DNA of 64,000 nt, from NCBI RefSeq assembly GCF_013282665.1, contig NZ_CP054041.1:124001-188000 (forward strand), given 5' to 3'. Positions 43,201 through 52,347 of the stretch are shown one piece after another. A model generated the notes under the pieces. That model was given only the letters and a program-made list of their open reading frames with translations. It did not search any database and had not been told where the DNA came from. The stretch comes from Listeria monocytogenes (GTDB lineage Bacteria > Bacillota > Bacilli > Lactobacillales > Listeriaceae). Numbering within the stretch: position 1 is the first letter of the stretch; each line of letters begins with the position of its first letter. The translations under genes and the position numbers were made by a program.

Positions 43201-43857
43201 TTGTTGGAATAAATAATCTTTCGCAATAGAAGCTTGCATTTCAAGCGGCTCCAGTTGCCCTTCTAATTCATACAAAATATCTTGTACACGGTTTAAATTT
43301 TCTTCCGTTTCAAATAATTTATTTTCGGCTTGTTTTTTACGGTGTTTATACTTAAGTACGCCGGCTGCTTCTTCAAAAATCGAGCGACGTTCTTCTGGTT
43401 TGCTGTTCAAAATCTCATCAATTTTCCCTTGCGAAATAATCGAAAAAGACTCTCTTCCAAGTCCAGAGTCCATAAATAAATCGACAATATCTTTTAGCCG
43501 ACAATTTTCTTTATTAATTAAAAACTCGCTATCACCATTACGGTAAATACGTCTAGTAACAGCTACTTCGCTATAATCAAGTGGTAAAAAATGGTCTTCA
43601 TTTTCGAGAATAAGCGATACTTCCGCAAAATTAATTGGTTTACGCGTATCACTTCCAGCAAAAATAACGTCGCCCATTCGGCCACCACGGAGCGATTTAG
43701 CGGACTGCTCACCAAGTACCCAGCGGATTGCTTCTGTAATATTACTTTTCCCGCTGCCATTTGGTCCTACAACTGCAGTCATGCCGGGCACGAAATCTAT
43801 CGCAACTTTGTCAGCAAAGGATTTAAAGCCATTCATTTCTAATCGTTTTAATAACAT
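40297..43857 (-). CDS. smc: Chromosome segregation ATPase SMC
   Basis: Condensin ATPase of 1186 residues that organises the newly replicated origin regions with ScpA and ScpB. Layout: N-terminal head with GPNGSGKSNITEAI; long coiled coil (about 170-500); hinge (about 510-680, with GGSMTGGATKGGKSS); returning coiled coil (about 690-1010); C-terminal head with signature LSLRSGGERALTA and Walker B FCILDEVEAALDE. Full length, no defects. It lies between rnc (22 bases) and ftsY. Confidence 0.98.
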   Translation of the reverse strand: MLLKRLEMNGFKSFADKVAIDFVPGMTAVVGPNGSGKSNITEAIRWVLGEQSAKSLRGGRMGDVIFAGSDTRKPINFAEVSLILENEDHFLPLDYSEVAVTRRIYRNGDSEFLINKENCRLKDIVDLFMDSGLGRESFSIISQGKIDEILNSKPEERRSIFEEAAGVLKYKHRKKQAENKLFETEENLNRVQDILYELEGQLEPLEMQASIAKDYLFQQEELEKYEVTLLASEISSLTEKLAEVRKEFGENQTVLIKLREELHAEEAVISREKQALNETDIALDNLQERLLVETEKLEQLEGERNLQLERKKHSSENEQVYAETLAAITEKIAALEEQKEVLSNSKLEKETALEMAVKAKKELEATLAKYDDLSEEAIENRKSDYIDLRHTQTTINNDLGYIERQIGQINSRIDKLDLENSHHVDDRKDMLSQIETTKTHLTKIQSELTEQMEIYREVQQTLAKQEAIFGTQERALYKHYETVQQMKSRKETLEELADDYAGFFQGVREVLKAKKEIPGILGALVELVEIPAKYQQAMETALGASAQNVVVEDDRVAREAISFLKKTKSGRATFLPLSTIQPRELPAATKNALSNQPAFIALASEVISFDEKVSPVILNALGTTILAKDLKGANTLARLVNFRYRVVTLEGDVVNAGGSMTGGATKGGKSSILTRKHELGQLAEKIAELNEATREMESAVQLAKDSMAKKREELEETRGIGENLRLQEKELLGKLDRETENLERFNKQLQLYDIEKADGSEELNKLLERKETLLHEQVEIAKQIEATDEEIKAMTSSSKALESKRAADLESLSSLKAQIAAKREQLQSATEAVERVTTTLHENYEQKEAAEQKLASLKTNLTSVHTSEESARKSIEELRKDKAETSEKLTQTRQARAELQEKLELLEAELTQKNNQISFYVEQKNNAEISIGRLEVDITNRIDRLQEAYLLTPEQAEEKILPEVNTEQARSKVRLLKRSIDELGIVNIGAIEEFERIQERFDFLNGQQADLLAAKETLFKVMDEMDEEMKIRFSESFEAIKTEFAIVFPELFGGGSAELVLLDPENLLTTGIDIVVQPPGKKLQNLSLRSGGERALTAIALLFAIIRVRPVPFCILDEVEAALDEANVTRFSRYLKQFESGTQFIVITHRKGTMEEADVLYGVTMQESGVSKLVSVRLEETAELIK

Positions 43858-43879
43858 GTCCGGACACCTCCATTTTTGT

Positions 43880-44569
43880 TTATCTGTGTGTTAGTTGGTT
43901 TATAGCAAATTGTGCCGCACTTTGTTCTGCTTGTTTTTTTGTTCTGCCGCTGCCTTTTCCGAGTACTTGTCCATTAACAATTACTTGGGCATCGAATGCT
44001 TTATTGTGTGCTGGTCCTGTTTCACCAAGGATATCATATTCGATCAAGACATCACGGTCCCGTTGAACAATTTCTTGTAGTTGCGTTTTATAATCAACGG
44101 TTTGTAGATATGCCCCTGCATCAATTTTCGGAAAAATAACGCGTTCTAAAAATGTCACGACTTTGTCAATCCCATTATCTAAATAAAGCGCGCCGATAAA
44201 AGATTCGAATACATCCGCTAGAAGTGCTGGACGAGTTCTCCCACCAGCTTTTTCTTCCCCTTTACCGAGTCGCACGTATTTAGAAAAATGTACTGCTTCT
44301 GCAAACTCAACTAAAGAAGGCTCACAAACAATTGCTGCACGCATTTTTGTCATGTGTCCTTCTGCCATATCTGGATATTTGTTAAAAAGGTAGTCCGATA
44401 CTGTAAGTTCAAGTACGGCATCACCAAGAAATTCTAAGCGTTCATTATCTTTCACATTTTCTCGGCGGTGTTCGTTCACATATGAGGAATGTGTGAATGC
44501 TTGTTTTAATAATTCAACATCTTTAAAATCAAAGCCAACACTTTCTTGTAATTCTTCCCATTGATTCAT
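43880..44569 (-). CDS. rnc: Ribonuclease III
   Basis: Double-strand-specific endoribonuclease of 229 residues that matures rRNA precursors and some mRNAs. The catalytic domain has the signature [14 protein letters not shown] and a second acidic site in [14 protein letters not shown]; the C-terminal dsRBD (from about 155) ends [17 protein letters not shown]. The 5' leader carries a long stem-loop ending about 28 bases before ATG 44569, see 44598-44645. GAGAGGAGC is the ribosome-binding site. Confidence 0.98.
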   Translation of the reverse strand: MNQWEELQESVGFDFKDVELLKQAFTHSSYVNEHRRENVKDNERLEFLGDAVLELTVSDYLFNKYPDMAEGHMTKMRAAIVCEPSLVEFAEAVHFSKYVRLGKGEEKAGGRTRPALLADVFESFIGALYLDNGIDKVVTFLERVIFPKIDAGAYLQTVDYKTQLQEIVQRDRDVLIEYDILGETGPAHNKAFDAQVIVNGQVLGKGSGRTKKQAEQSAAQFAINQLTHR

Positions 44570-44597
44570 TTCACTTGCTCCTCTCTTTAATAAGCAA

Positions 44598-44645
44598 GTT
44601 CATTTTCTAAACAGCCACTAGCAAAAAGCTGCTTAGAAAATGAAC
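44598..44645 (-). promoter_or_regulatory. Long stem-loop upstream of rnc
   Basis: GTTCATTTTCTAA and TTAGAAAATGAAC (13 bp, perfect) close a stem extended by CAGC/GCTG after a small internal loop. In E. coli, RNase III cuts a comparable stem in its own leader. The structure is seen; autoregulation is inferred. Confidence 0.65.
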
Positions 44646-44680
44646 CAACAAATCTCGTGACCTTGAAAAAGAGGCCACCT

Positions 44681-44730
44681 GCGCTACTCATCTCGCGTGC
44701 GGAAGTTACCACAGCAAAGATAAGTAACAC
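44681..44730 (-). promoter_or_regulatory. Second structured element in the acpP-rnc intergenic region
   Basis: On the minus strand GTGTTACTTATC (44730-44719) can pair with GATGAGTAGCGC (44692-44681) over 12 positions using three G-U pairs, around a 26-base loop. No U-tract follows, so it is not an ordinary terminator after acpP. With 44598-44645 it makes most of the 193-base gap structured. Confidence 0.5.
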
Positions 44731-44762
44731 GGGCACCCTCATTTATCCGGTCACATAAAGTT

Positions 44763-44999
<237 letters not shown>

Positions 45000-45020
45000 T
45001 CACTTCACCTCCCTCCAAGT

Positions 45021-45049
45021 ATTATATAGGATTATTTCTCCTACGTAAA
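45021..45049 (-). promoter_or_regulatory. acpP promoter
   Basis: Minus strand TTTACG (45049-45044), 17 bases, TATAAT (45026-45021). This internal promoter would give acpP extra transcripts with a very short leader, in keeping with the high cellular demand for ACP. Confidence 0.75.
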
Positions 45050-45065
45050 CAAAAATATTTAAAGT

Positions 45066-45090
45066 AATGCGAGCCAAGTAAATTCGCATT
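45066..45090 (-). promoter_or_regulatory. Small hairpin between fabG and acpP
   Basis: AATGCGA and TCGCATT form a 7-bp stem around an 11-base loop just upstream of the acpP promoter. No proper U-tract follows. It may be a partial terminator or processing point. Confidence 0.4.
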
Positions 45091-45102
45091 CATTAACCAA
45101 TT

Positions 45103-45846
45103 TTACATGACCATTCCGCCATCAACAGATAGTGTTTGACCAGTAATATACTTCGAAGCATCACTCGCTAGGAAAAGAACTGCATTTGCAATATCTTCGG
45201 TTGTTCCGTAAGCACCAAGCGGAATTTGTGCTAACATTGCTTCTTTTGTTTTTTCATCTAATTTGTCGGTCATATCTGTTGTAATGAAACCTGGAGCAAT
45301 AGCATTTACGTTAATGCCACGAGGCGCAAGTTCTCGAGCAGTTGTCTTTGTTAAGCCGATAACGCCTGCTTTACTTGCTACATAGTTTGCTTGACCAGCG
45401 TTACCAATCAAACCAACAACGGATGCCATATTAATGATTTTACCCGCACGTTGTTTCATCATTGTACGAGTTACTGCTTTTGTGCAAAGGAAAGTTCCTT
45501 TTAGGTTGATGTTAATTACGTCATCCCATTCGTCTTCTTTCATACGCATTAATAAGTTATCACGTGTAATTCCCGCATTATTCACGAGAATATCCACACG
45601 ACCAAAGCGTTCAATTGCTTGTTTGAAAAAGGCATCTACATCTTCGGCAATGGCTACGTTTGCTTTCATTGCTTCTACTTCCACACCATATTCAGCAACG
45701 AGTTTTGCTGTTTCTTCTGCAGCTTCTGGGCTACCATTGTAATTAAAGAAAATATTGGCGCCTTCTTTGGCTAATTTAATGGCGATGTCACGACCAATTC
45801 CGCGTGATCCACCTGTTACTACTGCTACTTTTCCTTGTAAAGTCAT
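45103..45846 (-). CDS. fabG: 3-oxoacyl-ACP reductase
   Basis: Short-chain dehydrogenase of 247 residues that reduces 3-ketoacyl-ACP with NADPH in each elongation round. The NADP motif [16 protein letters not shown] in [11 protein letters not shown], catalytic Ser in [10 protein letters not shown] and YxxxK in NYVASKAG are all present. It lies 3 bases after fabD. Confidence 0.97.
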   Translation of the reverse strand: MTLQGKVAVVTGGSRGIGRDIAIKLAKEGANIFFNYNGSPEAAEETAKLVAEYGVEVEAMKANVAIAEDVDAFFKQAIERFGRVDILVNNAGITRDNLLMRMKEDEWDDVININLKGTFLCTKAVTRTMMKQRAGKIINMASVVGLIGNAGQANYVASKAGVIGLTKTTARELAPRGINVNAIAPGFITTDMTDKLDEKTKEAMLAQIPLGAYGTTEDIANAVLFLASDASKYITGQTLSVDGGMVM

Positions 45847-45849
45847 TAA

Positions 45850-46791
45850 TTATTCTCCTTTCAATGTCGCGGCAACACTTTTCACTGATTCAGCGTCACC
45901 TGCTGACAGTACAGTTACATCACGATTGATTTTCTTAATTAAACCTGCTAAGACTTTTCCAGAACCAATTTCGACAAACGTATCTACGCCGTTTTTAATT
46001 AGTTCTTCTACGATATCTTCCCATAGCACTGGGGAATAAATTTGTTTGATTAATTTATCGCTAATTTCCGCTTTATCAGTAGTTTGTTTGGCATCTATGT
46101 TGTTAACAACTGGAATGTTACCATCTGAAATTTCTACTTCTGCTAAAATGTCACGAAAAGCAAGTGCAGCAGGCTCCATTAAACTCGAGTGGAACGGTCC
46201 ACTAACCGCAAGAGGTAGTACACGTTTCGCCCCATTTGCTTTTGCTTTTTCGCCAGCTTTTTCAACACCAGCAGTTGTTCCAGAAATAACGATTTGTCCT
46301 GGGCAGTTAAGATTAGCAAGTTGTACTGCATCGCCTTCTTTAGTTACTTCTTCGGTGATTGCTTTTAATGTTTCCCGGTCTACGCCAAGGACAGCGGCCA
46401 TTGCGCCGGCACCGTTTGGTACAGCTGCTTCCATTAATTCACCGCGTTTACGTACGAGGTAAATCGCATCACTTGCTTCTAAAAATCCGCCAGCAACAAG
46501 CGCACTATATTCACCAAGGCTGTGCCCCGCTACGTAATCAGCTTTCACACCATACGTTTCCAGTGCACGTAAAATAGCGACACTTGTGGAAACTAAAGCT
46601 GGTTGTGCGTTTTCAGATTTCGTTAATAATTCGATTGGACCTTCTGTAATAATTTCTGTGATTGAAAACCCGAGTCTTTCGTCAGCGTCATCATAGATTT
46701 TCTTTGCTTCAGGATATTCTGCTGCTACATCTTGTCCCATGCCAATTTTTTGTGCTCCTTGACCGGGAAATACGAATGCGATTTTAGTCAT
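45850..46791 (-). CDS. fabD: Malonyl-CoA:ACP transacylase
   Basis: Transfers malonyl groups from CoA to ACP. The 313-residue protein has [12 protein letters not shown], the nucleophile Ser in [11 protein letters not shown], and the catalytic His in [10 protein letters not shown]. It overlaps plsX by 8 bases and precedes fabG, the usual Bacillus order. Confidence 0.97.
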   Translation of the reverse strand: MTKIAFVFPGQGAQKIGMGQDVAAEYPEAKKIYDDADERLGFSITEIITEGPIELLTKSENAQPALVSTSVAILRALETYGVKADYVAGHSLGEYSALVAGGFLEASDAIYLVRKRGELMEAAVPNGAGAMAAVLGVDRETLKAITEEVTKEGDAVQLANLNCPGQIVISGTTAGVEKAGEKAKANGAKRVLPLAVSGPFHSSLMEPAALAFRDILAEVEISDGNIPVVNNIDAKQTTDKAEISDKLIKQIYSPVLWEDIVEELIKNGVDTFVEIGSGKVLAGLIKKINRDVTVLSAGDAESVKSVAATLKGE

Positions 46792-47797
46792 TTGCTTCTG
46801 TTCCTCCTACTTTTACTTTGTCTACTTCTGCTTTAATTGTTTCGACCACTTGTTTTTCAACCATTTCACGTACTTGACGGATAGTCGTGAAAATACCATT
46901 AGCATTGGATGAACCGTGGGCTTTTACAACTGGAGCTTGAACACCGAACAAACAAGCACCACCATATTCGCTATAATCCATTTTTGCTTTTAAAGCCATT
47001 AAATCTTTTTTCAAGAAGCTGGCTGCGACTTTATTTTTAAAGCCATTCAGCAAACTCATTTTTAGCATACTTAGGAAAGCGGCGCCTGTTCCTTCGATGG
47101 ACTTAAGTACCATATTACCAGTAAATCCGTCGGTTACAACAACATCTGCTACATCCATTAATAAATCACGCGCTTCGATATTGCCGATAAATTCGTAAGC
47201 ATCTTGATTTTTCATAAGTTCAAATGATTTTTTTGTTAAATCATTTCCTTTGGTTTCTTCTGTTCCAATGTTTAAAAGTGCTACGCGAGGACGATCAATT
47301 TTACGCACTTTTTCTGCGTAAACCGAGCCCATTAAACCAAATTGTAGTAAATGTTCTGGTTTTGCTTCCGCATTTGCTCCTAAATCAAGCATAACAAAGC
47401 CTTTTCCTGTCACTGTTGGTAGTGTGGGTGCAAGTGCTGGACGGTCGATTCCTTTAATACGACCAATGACGAACAATCCAGTGGACATTAGTGCGCCTGT
47501 ATTTCCGGCTGAAATACAAGCATCCGCTTCGCCGTCTTTTACTGCTTGAGCAGCAAGTACCATAGAAGCTTTTTTCTTCCGTTTTACAGCGCGAACTGGT
47601 TCATCATCACTTTCAATTTTTTCATCGGTATGTATGATTTTTACGCGAGTTTTATCAGTTAAATATTCATTTATTTTTGTTTCGTCTCCAAATAGAAGAA
47701 TTTCAATATCTTTATATTGGGCCACAGCTTTCATCACGCCTAAAACAATTTCTTTTGGTGCGTGATCTCCACCCATCGCATCTACAGCAATTTTCAT
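46784..47797 (-). CDS. plsX: Acyl-ACP:phosphate acyltransferase
   Basis: Makes acyl-phosphate from acyl-ACP for PlsY, the first step of phosphatidic acid synthesis in Gram-positives. The 337-residue protein begins [18 protein letters not shown] and contains SAGNTGALM and [11 protein letters not shown]. Together with FakA at 52.3-54.0 kb, which feeds acyl-phosphate from outside fatty acids, it links the two routes. It follows fapR by 20 bases. Confidence 0.97.
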   Translation of the reverse strand: MKIAVDAMGGDHAPKEIVLGVMKAVAQYKDIEILLFGDETKINEYLTDKTRVKIIHTDEKIESDDEPVRAVKRKKKASMVLAAQAVKDGEADACISAGNTGALMSTGLFVIGRIKGIDRPALAPTLPTVTGKGFVMLDLGANAEAKPEHLLQFGLMGSVYAEKVRKIDRPRVALLNIGTEETKGNDLTKKSFELMKNQDAYEFIGNIEARDLLMDVADVVVTDGFTGNMVLKSIEGTGAAFLSMLKMSLLNGFKNKVAASFLKKDLMALKAKMDYSEYGGACLFGVQAPVVKAHGSSNANGIFTTIRQVREMVEKQVVETIKAEVDKVKVGGTEAND

Positions 47798-47817
47798 TAT
47801 ACGTCAGTCCTTTATTT

Positions 47818-48387
47818 TCATTTTTGCGTTGCGTGATACATTTCAAATTTGCCTTTAAGTACAATTTCATCTCCAACATAGCTTTTCACGTCTACAATTG
47901 TAATTGCTCTGTTGTCTGTTGCCGGACGTACTTTTGCTTTTGCGATGATGCGCTCTCCTTCGTTTACAGAACGAACAAAGCGAACGGTTGCTTGTGTAGT
48001 TAGAGCTAGTTCATTTGGGATGACGGCGGTTGCTAAGGAATTAGCTTGGGCAAACAAATGGTGCCCACGAGCGATTTTATTTCGTTTAAAAACATGCTCA
48101 CTACGCACATCAAAAATAGAAATAGCGCTCTTGCTAAGTTGAATATCAATAATTTCACCAATCACTTCATCGATGGGAAGGCTTTTTACTGCATCGGCAT
48201 AATTGACACTCGCAACATGTTTGATTCGCTCTCTAAGTTCGGGGATGGAAAGTGCTACCCTATCTAAACGAATAGTTTGCACACTGACCCCAAATTTTTC
48301 CGCAAGCTGCTCATCTGTTATGAAAGGATTTTCTTCAATCGCAACTTGAAGTTTCATTTGACGATCCTTTTTAGAATATTTTTTCAT
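47818..48387 (-). CDS. fapR: Fatty-acid and phospholipid regulator FapR
   Basis: A repressor of lipid-synthesis genes released by malonyl-CoA. The 189-residue protein has an N-terminal DeoR-like HTH ([25 protein letters not shown]) and a C-terminal hot-dog ligand domain (from about 70, with [14 protein letters not shown]). It heads the fapR-plsX-fabD-fabG(-acpP) operon, which carries its operator, so it represses itself. Confidence 0.96.
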   Translation of the reverse strand: MKKYSKKDRQMKLQVAIEENPFITDEQLAEKFGVSVQTIRLDRVALSIPELRERIKHVASVNYADAVKSLPIDEVIGEIIDIQLSKSAISIFDVRSEHVFKRNKIARGHHLFAQANSLATAVIPNELALTTQATVRFVRSVNEGERIIAKAKVRPATDNRAITIVDVKSYVGDEIVLKGKFEMYHATQK

Positions 48388-48420
48388 GCATGTATCCTCA
48401 TCTCTTTTTTGTGAAAGGTA

Positions 48421-48449
48421 TTAATACCAGCTACTAAACAGTAGGTAAA
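48421..48449 (-). promoter_or_regulatory. fapR promoter with FapR operator
   Basis: Minus strand TTTACC (48449-48444), 17 bases, TATTAA (48426-48421). The 17-base imperfect palindrome TTAATACCAGCTACTAA (48421-48437) fits the FapR consensus TTAGTACCTGGTACTAA and covers the -10 and part of the spacer, a position that would block polymerase. Confidence 0.85.
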
Positions 48450-48490
48450 AAAAGGAAGTTACCTCTGTAGGATAACATTCAGAACTTCCC
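48444..48490 (-). terminator. recG terminator overlapping the fapR promoter
   Basis: Minus strand GGAAGTT (48489-48483), inner stem CTG/CAG, AACTTCC (48460-48454), then seven T. The T-run directly runs into the TTTACC of the fapR -35. Confidence 0.75.
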
Positions 48491-48567
48491 TTGTATTTGT
48501 TGGTACTTTAATATGTTATTAAAAATCAAGCCAAGTTGCAAGTTTTTTTAAAGATTGTTACATAGGT

Positions 48568-50616
48568 TTAATCTAGTTTTTGCTCCGTGAAGACGCCTTC
48601 TTCCTCAAGGAGCGCTACTAATTTTTCATAGGTTTTGTTTTCTAACATGTCTTCTTCAAAAATCATATGGACGGCATCTTGGCGAGCAATTTCTAGTACG
48701 CGATAATCGTGAACCATATCTGCTACTTTGAATTCTGGAACACCGCTTTGTTTTCTACCGAAGAAATCCCCAGGACCGCGAAGTTCTAGATCGCGTTCAC
48801 TGACCACAAAGCCATCGTTTGTTTCTGACATAATCATCATACGTTCTTTTCCGACTTCGGTTTTTGGATCAGCAATTAAAATACAGTAAGACTGGTCTGC
48901 CCCTCGCCCAACCCGACCTCTAAGTTGGTGCAATTGTGCTAAACCAAAACGATCTGCATCGTATATGACCATCATGGTAGCGTTTGGTACGTTTACGCCA
49001 ACTTCAACTACCGTGGTCGAAACAAGGCAATCAATTTTTTTATCATTAAAGTCGCGCATGATTTGCTCTTTGTCTGCTGGTAATAGTTTACCGTGCATAA
49101 GACCTGGAATATATTTAGTGCCCCATTTATTTTGTAGAATGTTGAAAACGTCTATTGCATTTTGCACGTCAAGTTTTTCTGATTCTTCAATTAGCGGACA
49201 AATGATGTAGACTTGGTGGCCTTTGTCGATTTCTTTTTCCATAAAACCGATAACGCGATCAAGCATTTGATGTTTTACCCAGTAAGTTTCGATTTCTTTT
49301 CGCCCAGCTGGGAGTTCATCGATAATCGATACATCCATTTCGCCAAATGCTGTAATTGCAAGCGTTCTAGGAATTGGGGTTGCGGTCATAAATAAAACAT
49401 CCGGATATTCCCCTTTTTCGCGAAGAACTCGACGCTGTGCTACGCCAAAGCGATGTTGTTCATCTGTAATAACTAAACCTAGACGATGATAAATTACTTC
49501 GTCTTGAATTAATGCATGCGTTCCAATTAAAACATCGATGGAGCCATTTTCGAGCATTGCCAGTAATTCTCTGCGTTGTTTGCCTTTCACACTACTCGTT
49601 AGTAAACCAACTGTAATATCAAAAGGTTGCAACAGTTCTACTAAGGAATTCGCATGTTGCTCGGCTAAAATTTCGGTTGGTACCATGAGCGCACTTTGGA
49701 AGCCACTTTTGGCCGCCGCATACATGGCAATAGATGCTACGACCGTTTTCCCCGATCCAACGTCTCCTTGTAGCAAACGATTCATATGAAAGTGTGATAA
49801 CATATCGCCACAAATTTCATTGACTACTCGTTTTTGCGCTTTTGTTAGTGGGAATGGTAAGGAATCAATGTAATGACGTAAATCTTCTACATCGTAATTA
49901 ATCGAAATTCCGCCTGATTTCTCACGTTCAATTTTACGAAAGAACTGCATTTTTAATTGGAACAATAAGAATTCTTCATAGACCATTCGACGTCTAGCTT
50001 GTTTTAATTCTTCATTATTTTTCGGAAAATGGAGAATGCGCACTGCTTCCAGGCGATCCATTAATTGGTATTTTTTTAAAAGATTACTCGGAATAACTTC
50101 TTCTATATCTTGACTATAGCTATCAAACGCCAGTCTCGTATATTTTTGCATGGTTTTGTTGCGCAAGGTTCCTTTTAGCCGATAAACGCCTTCAAGTTCT
50201 TCTTCGTTTTCGACAGCACCAATTTTAATTTTGCTGGCTGTAACTTGTGCGCGGCTCTTGTCCCATTTGCCAGAAATGGTTACTGTTTCACCAACGGTTA
50301 TTTTACTTTTTAGATAGGGTTGATTGAAAAAATCGATTTTGATGACTTGCCCTTCTGTTGACACACGGAAAGAGAGCTTGGATTTTTTGCGACCGTAAAA
50401 GGCTACTGTTGCTTCTGTTAGGACTTCGCCTTGAATGGTAATCCGTTCTTCATGCGCCACTTCTGATAAATCCCGCAACCGATAATCCTCATAGCGATAC
50501 GGGAAGTTCCAAAGTAAATCATGTACGGTGGATAAACCTAACTCTTTTAACGTTTTCGCTGTTTCTTCGCCAATTCCTTTGATTTCAGTTGTCGGGATTC
50601 GTTTAAGTTCACTCAC
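48568..50616 (-). CDS. recG: ATP-dependent DNA helicase RecG
   Basis: Branch-migrating helicase that rescues stalled forks. The 682-residue reading has an N-terminal wedge/OB domain, Walker A in LQGDVGSGKTVVASIA, DEQH box in VITDEQHRFGVAQ and a C-terminal helicase domain with QLRGRVGRG. The start is GTG 50616, inside the last codons of sdaAA (8-base overlap); the frame is open to 50661, but only the GTG gives the family start and length. The unusual partner is serine dehydratase upstream. Confidence 0.96.
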   Translation of the reverse strand: MSELKRIPTTEIKGIGEETAKTLKELGLSTVHDLLWNFPYRYEDYRLRDLSEVAHEERITIQGEVLTEATVAFYGRKKSKLSFRVSTEGQVIKIDFFNQPYLKSKITVGETVTISGKWDKSRAQVTASKIKIGAVENEEELEGVYRLKGTLRNKTMQKYTRLAFDSYSQDIEEVIPSNLLKKYQLMDRLEAVRILHFPKNNEELKQARRRMVYEEFLLFQLKMQFFRKIEREKSGGISINYDVEDLRHYIDSLPFPLTKAQKRVVNEICGDMLSHFHMNRLLQGDVGSGKTVVASIAMYAAAKSGFQSALMVPTEILAEQHANSLVELLQPFDITVGLLTSSVKGKQRRELLAMLENGSIDVLIGTHALIQDEVIYHRLGLVITDEQHRFGVAQRRVLREKGEYPDVLFMTATPIPRTLAITAFGEMDVSIIDELPAGRKEIETYWVKHQMLDRVIGFMEKEIDKGHQVYIICPLIEESEKLDVQNAIDVFNILQNKWGTKYIPGLMHGKLLPADKEQIMRDFNDKKIDCLVSTTVVEVGVNVPNATMMVIYDADRFGLAQLHQLRGRVGRGADQSYCILIADPKTEVGKERMMIMSETNDGFVVSERDLELRGPGDFFGRKQSGVPEFKVADMVHDYRVLEIARQDAVHMIFEEDMLENKTYEKLVALLEEEGVFTEQKLD

Positions 50617-51499
50617 GCTTATCTTCTGGCGACAGTCCAAAAATCTTCCGCTGAATTGCACGTCCAGTCGGTGTAGCCGCCAATCCTCCTTCTGCCGTTT
50701 CTCTTAAAGAGCTTGGCATTTGTAAGCCTACGCGGTGCATTGCTTCAATTACTTCATCACAGGGAATGCGGCTCTTAATCCCTGCGAGCGCCATGTCTGC
50801 TGAAATAATGGCTTGCGAGGAACCAAGTGCATTACGTTTCACACATGGTACTTCCACAAGTCCCGCTACTGGATCACAAACAAGTCCGAGCATATTTTTC
50901 ATCGTCATCGCCATAGCATGTGCTGATTGTTCGGGAGTTCCGCCGGCTGCGGCCACAATCGCTGCTGAAGCCATCGCACTTGCAGAACCAATTTCCGCCT
51001 GACAACCACCTGCTGCTCCACTTATAAAAGCATTATTCGCAACTACATAACCAAAAGCGCCTGCTGTGAATAAAAAATTAACCATATCCTCACGTGTCAT
51101 TTCCAAACGATCTTTTAAAGAAAAAAGGACACCTGGTACAACACCGGCACTTCCTGCAGTTGGGGTGGCGCAAATGACGCCCATTGAAGCATTAACTTCA
51201 TTCGTTGCGATTGCTTTTGCTACAGAATCAAGTAAAACTTCGCCTGATAAGAAGTTTCCTTTTTTGATATAGTCTTGCATTAGGACGGCATCTCCGCCTG
51301 TTAAGCCAGTGGTAGAAGTAACACCCGCCTCACCCTCGCGAATAGCTTCTTCCATAATATCTAAATTCCGTTCCATCGCAGCTGTTATTTCTTCCCGCGG
51401 TAAACCAGAAATATTCATTTCACGCTTAATCATAATTTCAGCAATAGTTAGGTTCTCACGTTCCGCGATATCTACTAATTCTGCTACAGTTCTAAACAT
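50609..51499 (-). CDS. sdaAA: L-serine dehydratase, alpha subunit
   Basis: The Fe-S containing catalytic subunit that deaminates serine to pyruvate. The 296-residue reading begins MFRTVAELVD, like the Bacillus protein; a GTG at 51508 is a possible alternative. Conserved motifs include CATPTAGSAGVVPG, GAAGGCQAEIGSASAM and LGLVCDPVAGLVEVPC, which hold the cluster Cys residues. It overlaps recG by 8 bases and lies downstream of sdaAB across a hairpin. Confidence 0.94.
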   Translation of the reverse strand: MFRTVAELVDIAERENLTIAEIMIKREMNISGLPREEITAAMERNLDIMEEAIREGEAGVTSTTGLTGGDAVLMQDYIKKGNFLSGEVLLDSVAKAIATNEVNASMGVICATPTAGSAGVVPGVLFSLKDRLEMTREDMVNFLFTAGAFGYVVANNAFISGAAGGCQAEIGSASAMASAAIVAAAGGTPEQSAHAMAMTMKNMLGLVCDPVAGLVEVPCVKRNALGSSQAIISADMALAGIKSRIPCDEVIEAMHRVGLQMPSSLRETAEGGLAATPTGRAIQRKIFGLSPEDKRE

Positions 51500-51555
51500 T
51501 GTCCACACTCACTTTCTTTACTCTTTACCAACATACCTGATTTACAACTCAAAAT

Positions 51556-51594
51556 AAAGCCAAATGCACGTTTTATTGACGCACATTTGGCTTT
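51556..51594 (-). promoter_or_regulatory. Hairpin between sdaAB and sdaAA
   Basis: AAAGCCAAATG and CATTTGGCTTT form a perfect 11-bp stem, extended by TGCGT/ACGTG-like pairing around the loop. Only ATTTTGAG follows on the coding strand, so termination would be weak. It may set the alpha-to-beta subunit ratio or limit entry into recG. Confidence 0.6.
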
Positions 51595-51645
51595 ACACAA
51601 ATCGAGCGAAAGCCACCGATTCACTAGAGAGGAAGTATCAAACTA

Positions 51646-52317
51646 CTAAATCATGACACTTGCTACTTGATAAATCCCTGGTAATTCAGCAATTTTGCTA
51701 ATTAACGCTTGTTCGACGTGTTGATCCACTTCAATTACCATTAACGCTTCGTCGCCTTTTACTTTACGCGATACTTTCATTTGACCGATATTAATTTTAT
51801 AGTCGGCAATCACGGAGGATACTGCAGCAATCGCGCCAAATTTGTCTTGATGTAAAATAAGGATAGCTGGAGCAGTTCCAGTGAATTCTAGTTCGAATTC
51901 GTTTAAACGAATAATTTCTACTTTTCCACCGCCAATGGATGCACCAATTAATGTCATTTGTTGCATGCCATGTTTTAAAACTAATTTTACAGTGTTTGGA
52001 TGAGGCGGCTCTTCCACTTCTTCAATAAACTGAATGCGCATGCCCCACTCTTCAGCAAGCTTCGGAGATTCTTTCATGCGCGGATCATCTGGCTCAAAGC
52101 CGAGCAAGCCACCAATCAGCGCTACATCCGTGCCATGGCCTTTATAGGTTTTGGCAAAAGAACCATATAAATGAATATCTACTTGGGATGGTTGTTCATT
52201 AAAAACAGCTCGTGCAATGGCACCAATACGACTAGCACCGGCAGTATGAGAACTTGACGGACCAATCATTACTGGACCAATAATATCAAATACGCTATTA
52301 AATTTCACTAAAATCAT
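51646..52317 (-). CDS. sdaAB: L-serine dehydratase, beta subunit
   Basis: Partner subunit of SdaAA, 223 residues. N-terminal domain has GPSSSHTAGASRIGAIAR; the C-terminal part (from about 148) is an ACT domain (AVSSVIADYKINIGQMKVSRK) for amino-acid sensing. It follows fakA by 30 bases in the same direction. Confidence 0.95.
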   Translation of the reverse strand: MILVKFNSVFDIIGPVMIGPSSSHTAGASRIGAIARAVFNEQPSQVDIHLYGSFAKTYKGHGTDVALIGGLLGFEPDDPRMKESPKLAEEWGMRIQFIEEVEEPPHPNTVKLVLKHGMQQMTLIGASIGGGKVEIIRLNEFELEFTGTAPAILILHQDKFGAIAAVSSVIADYKINIGQMKVSRKVKGDEALMVIEVDQHVEQALISKIAELPGIYQVASVMI

Positions 52318-52347
52318 CCTTTCTTCTATTCATTTACAGAGGCGTCT

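Noticed and set aside
48568..50616. Possible link of recG to a defence or mobile system because of its unusual neighbours
   Set aside because: All neighbours are housekeeping genes (serine dehydratase, FakA, FapR) and I recall the same order in Listeria generally; nothing indicates a mobile origin.
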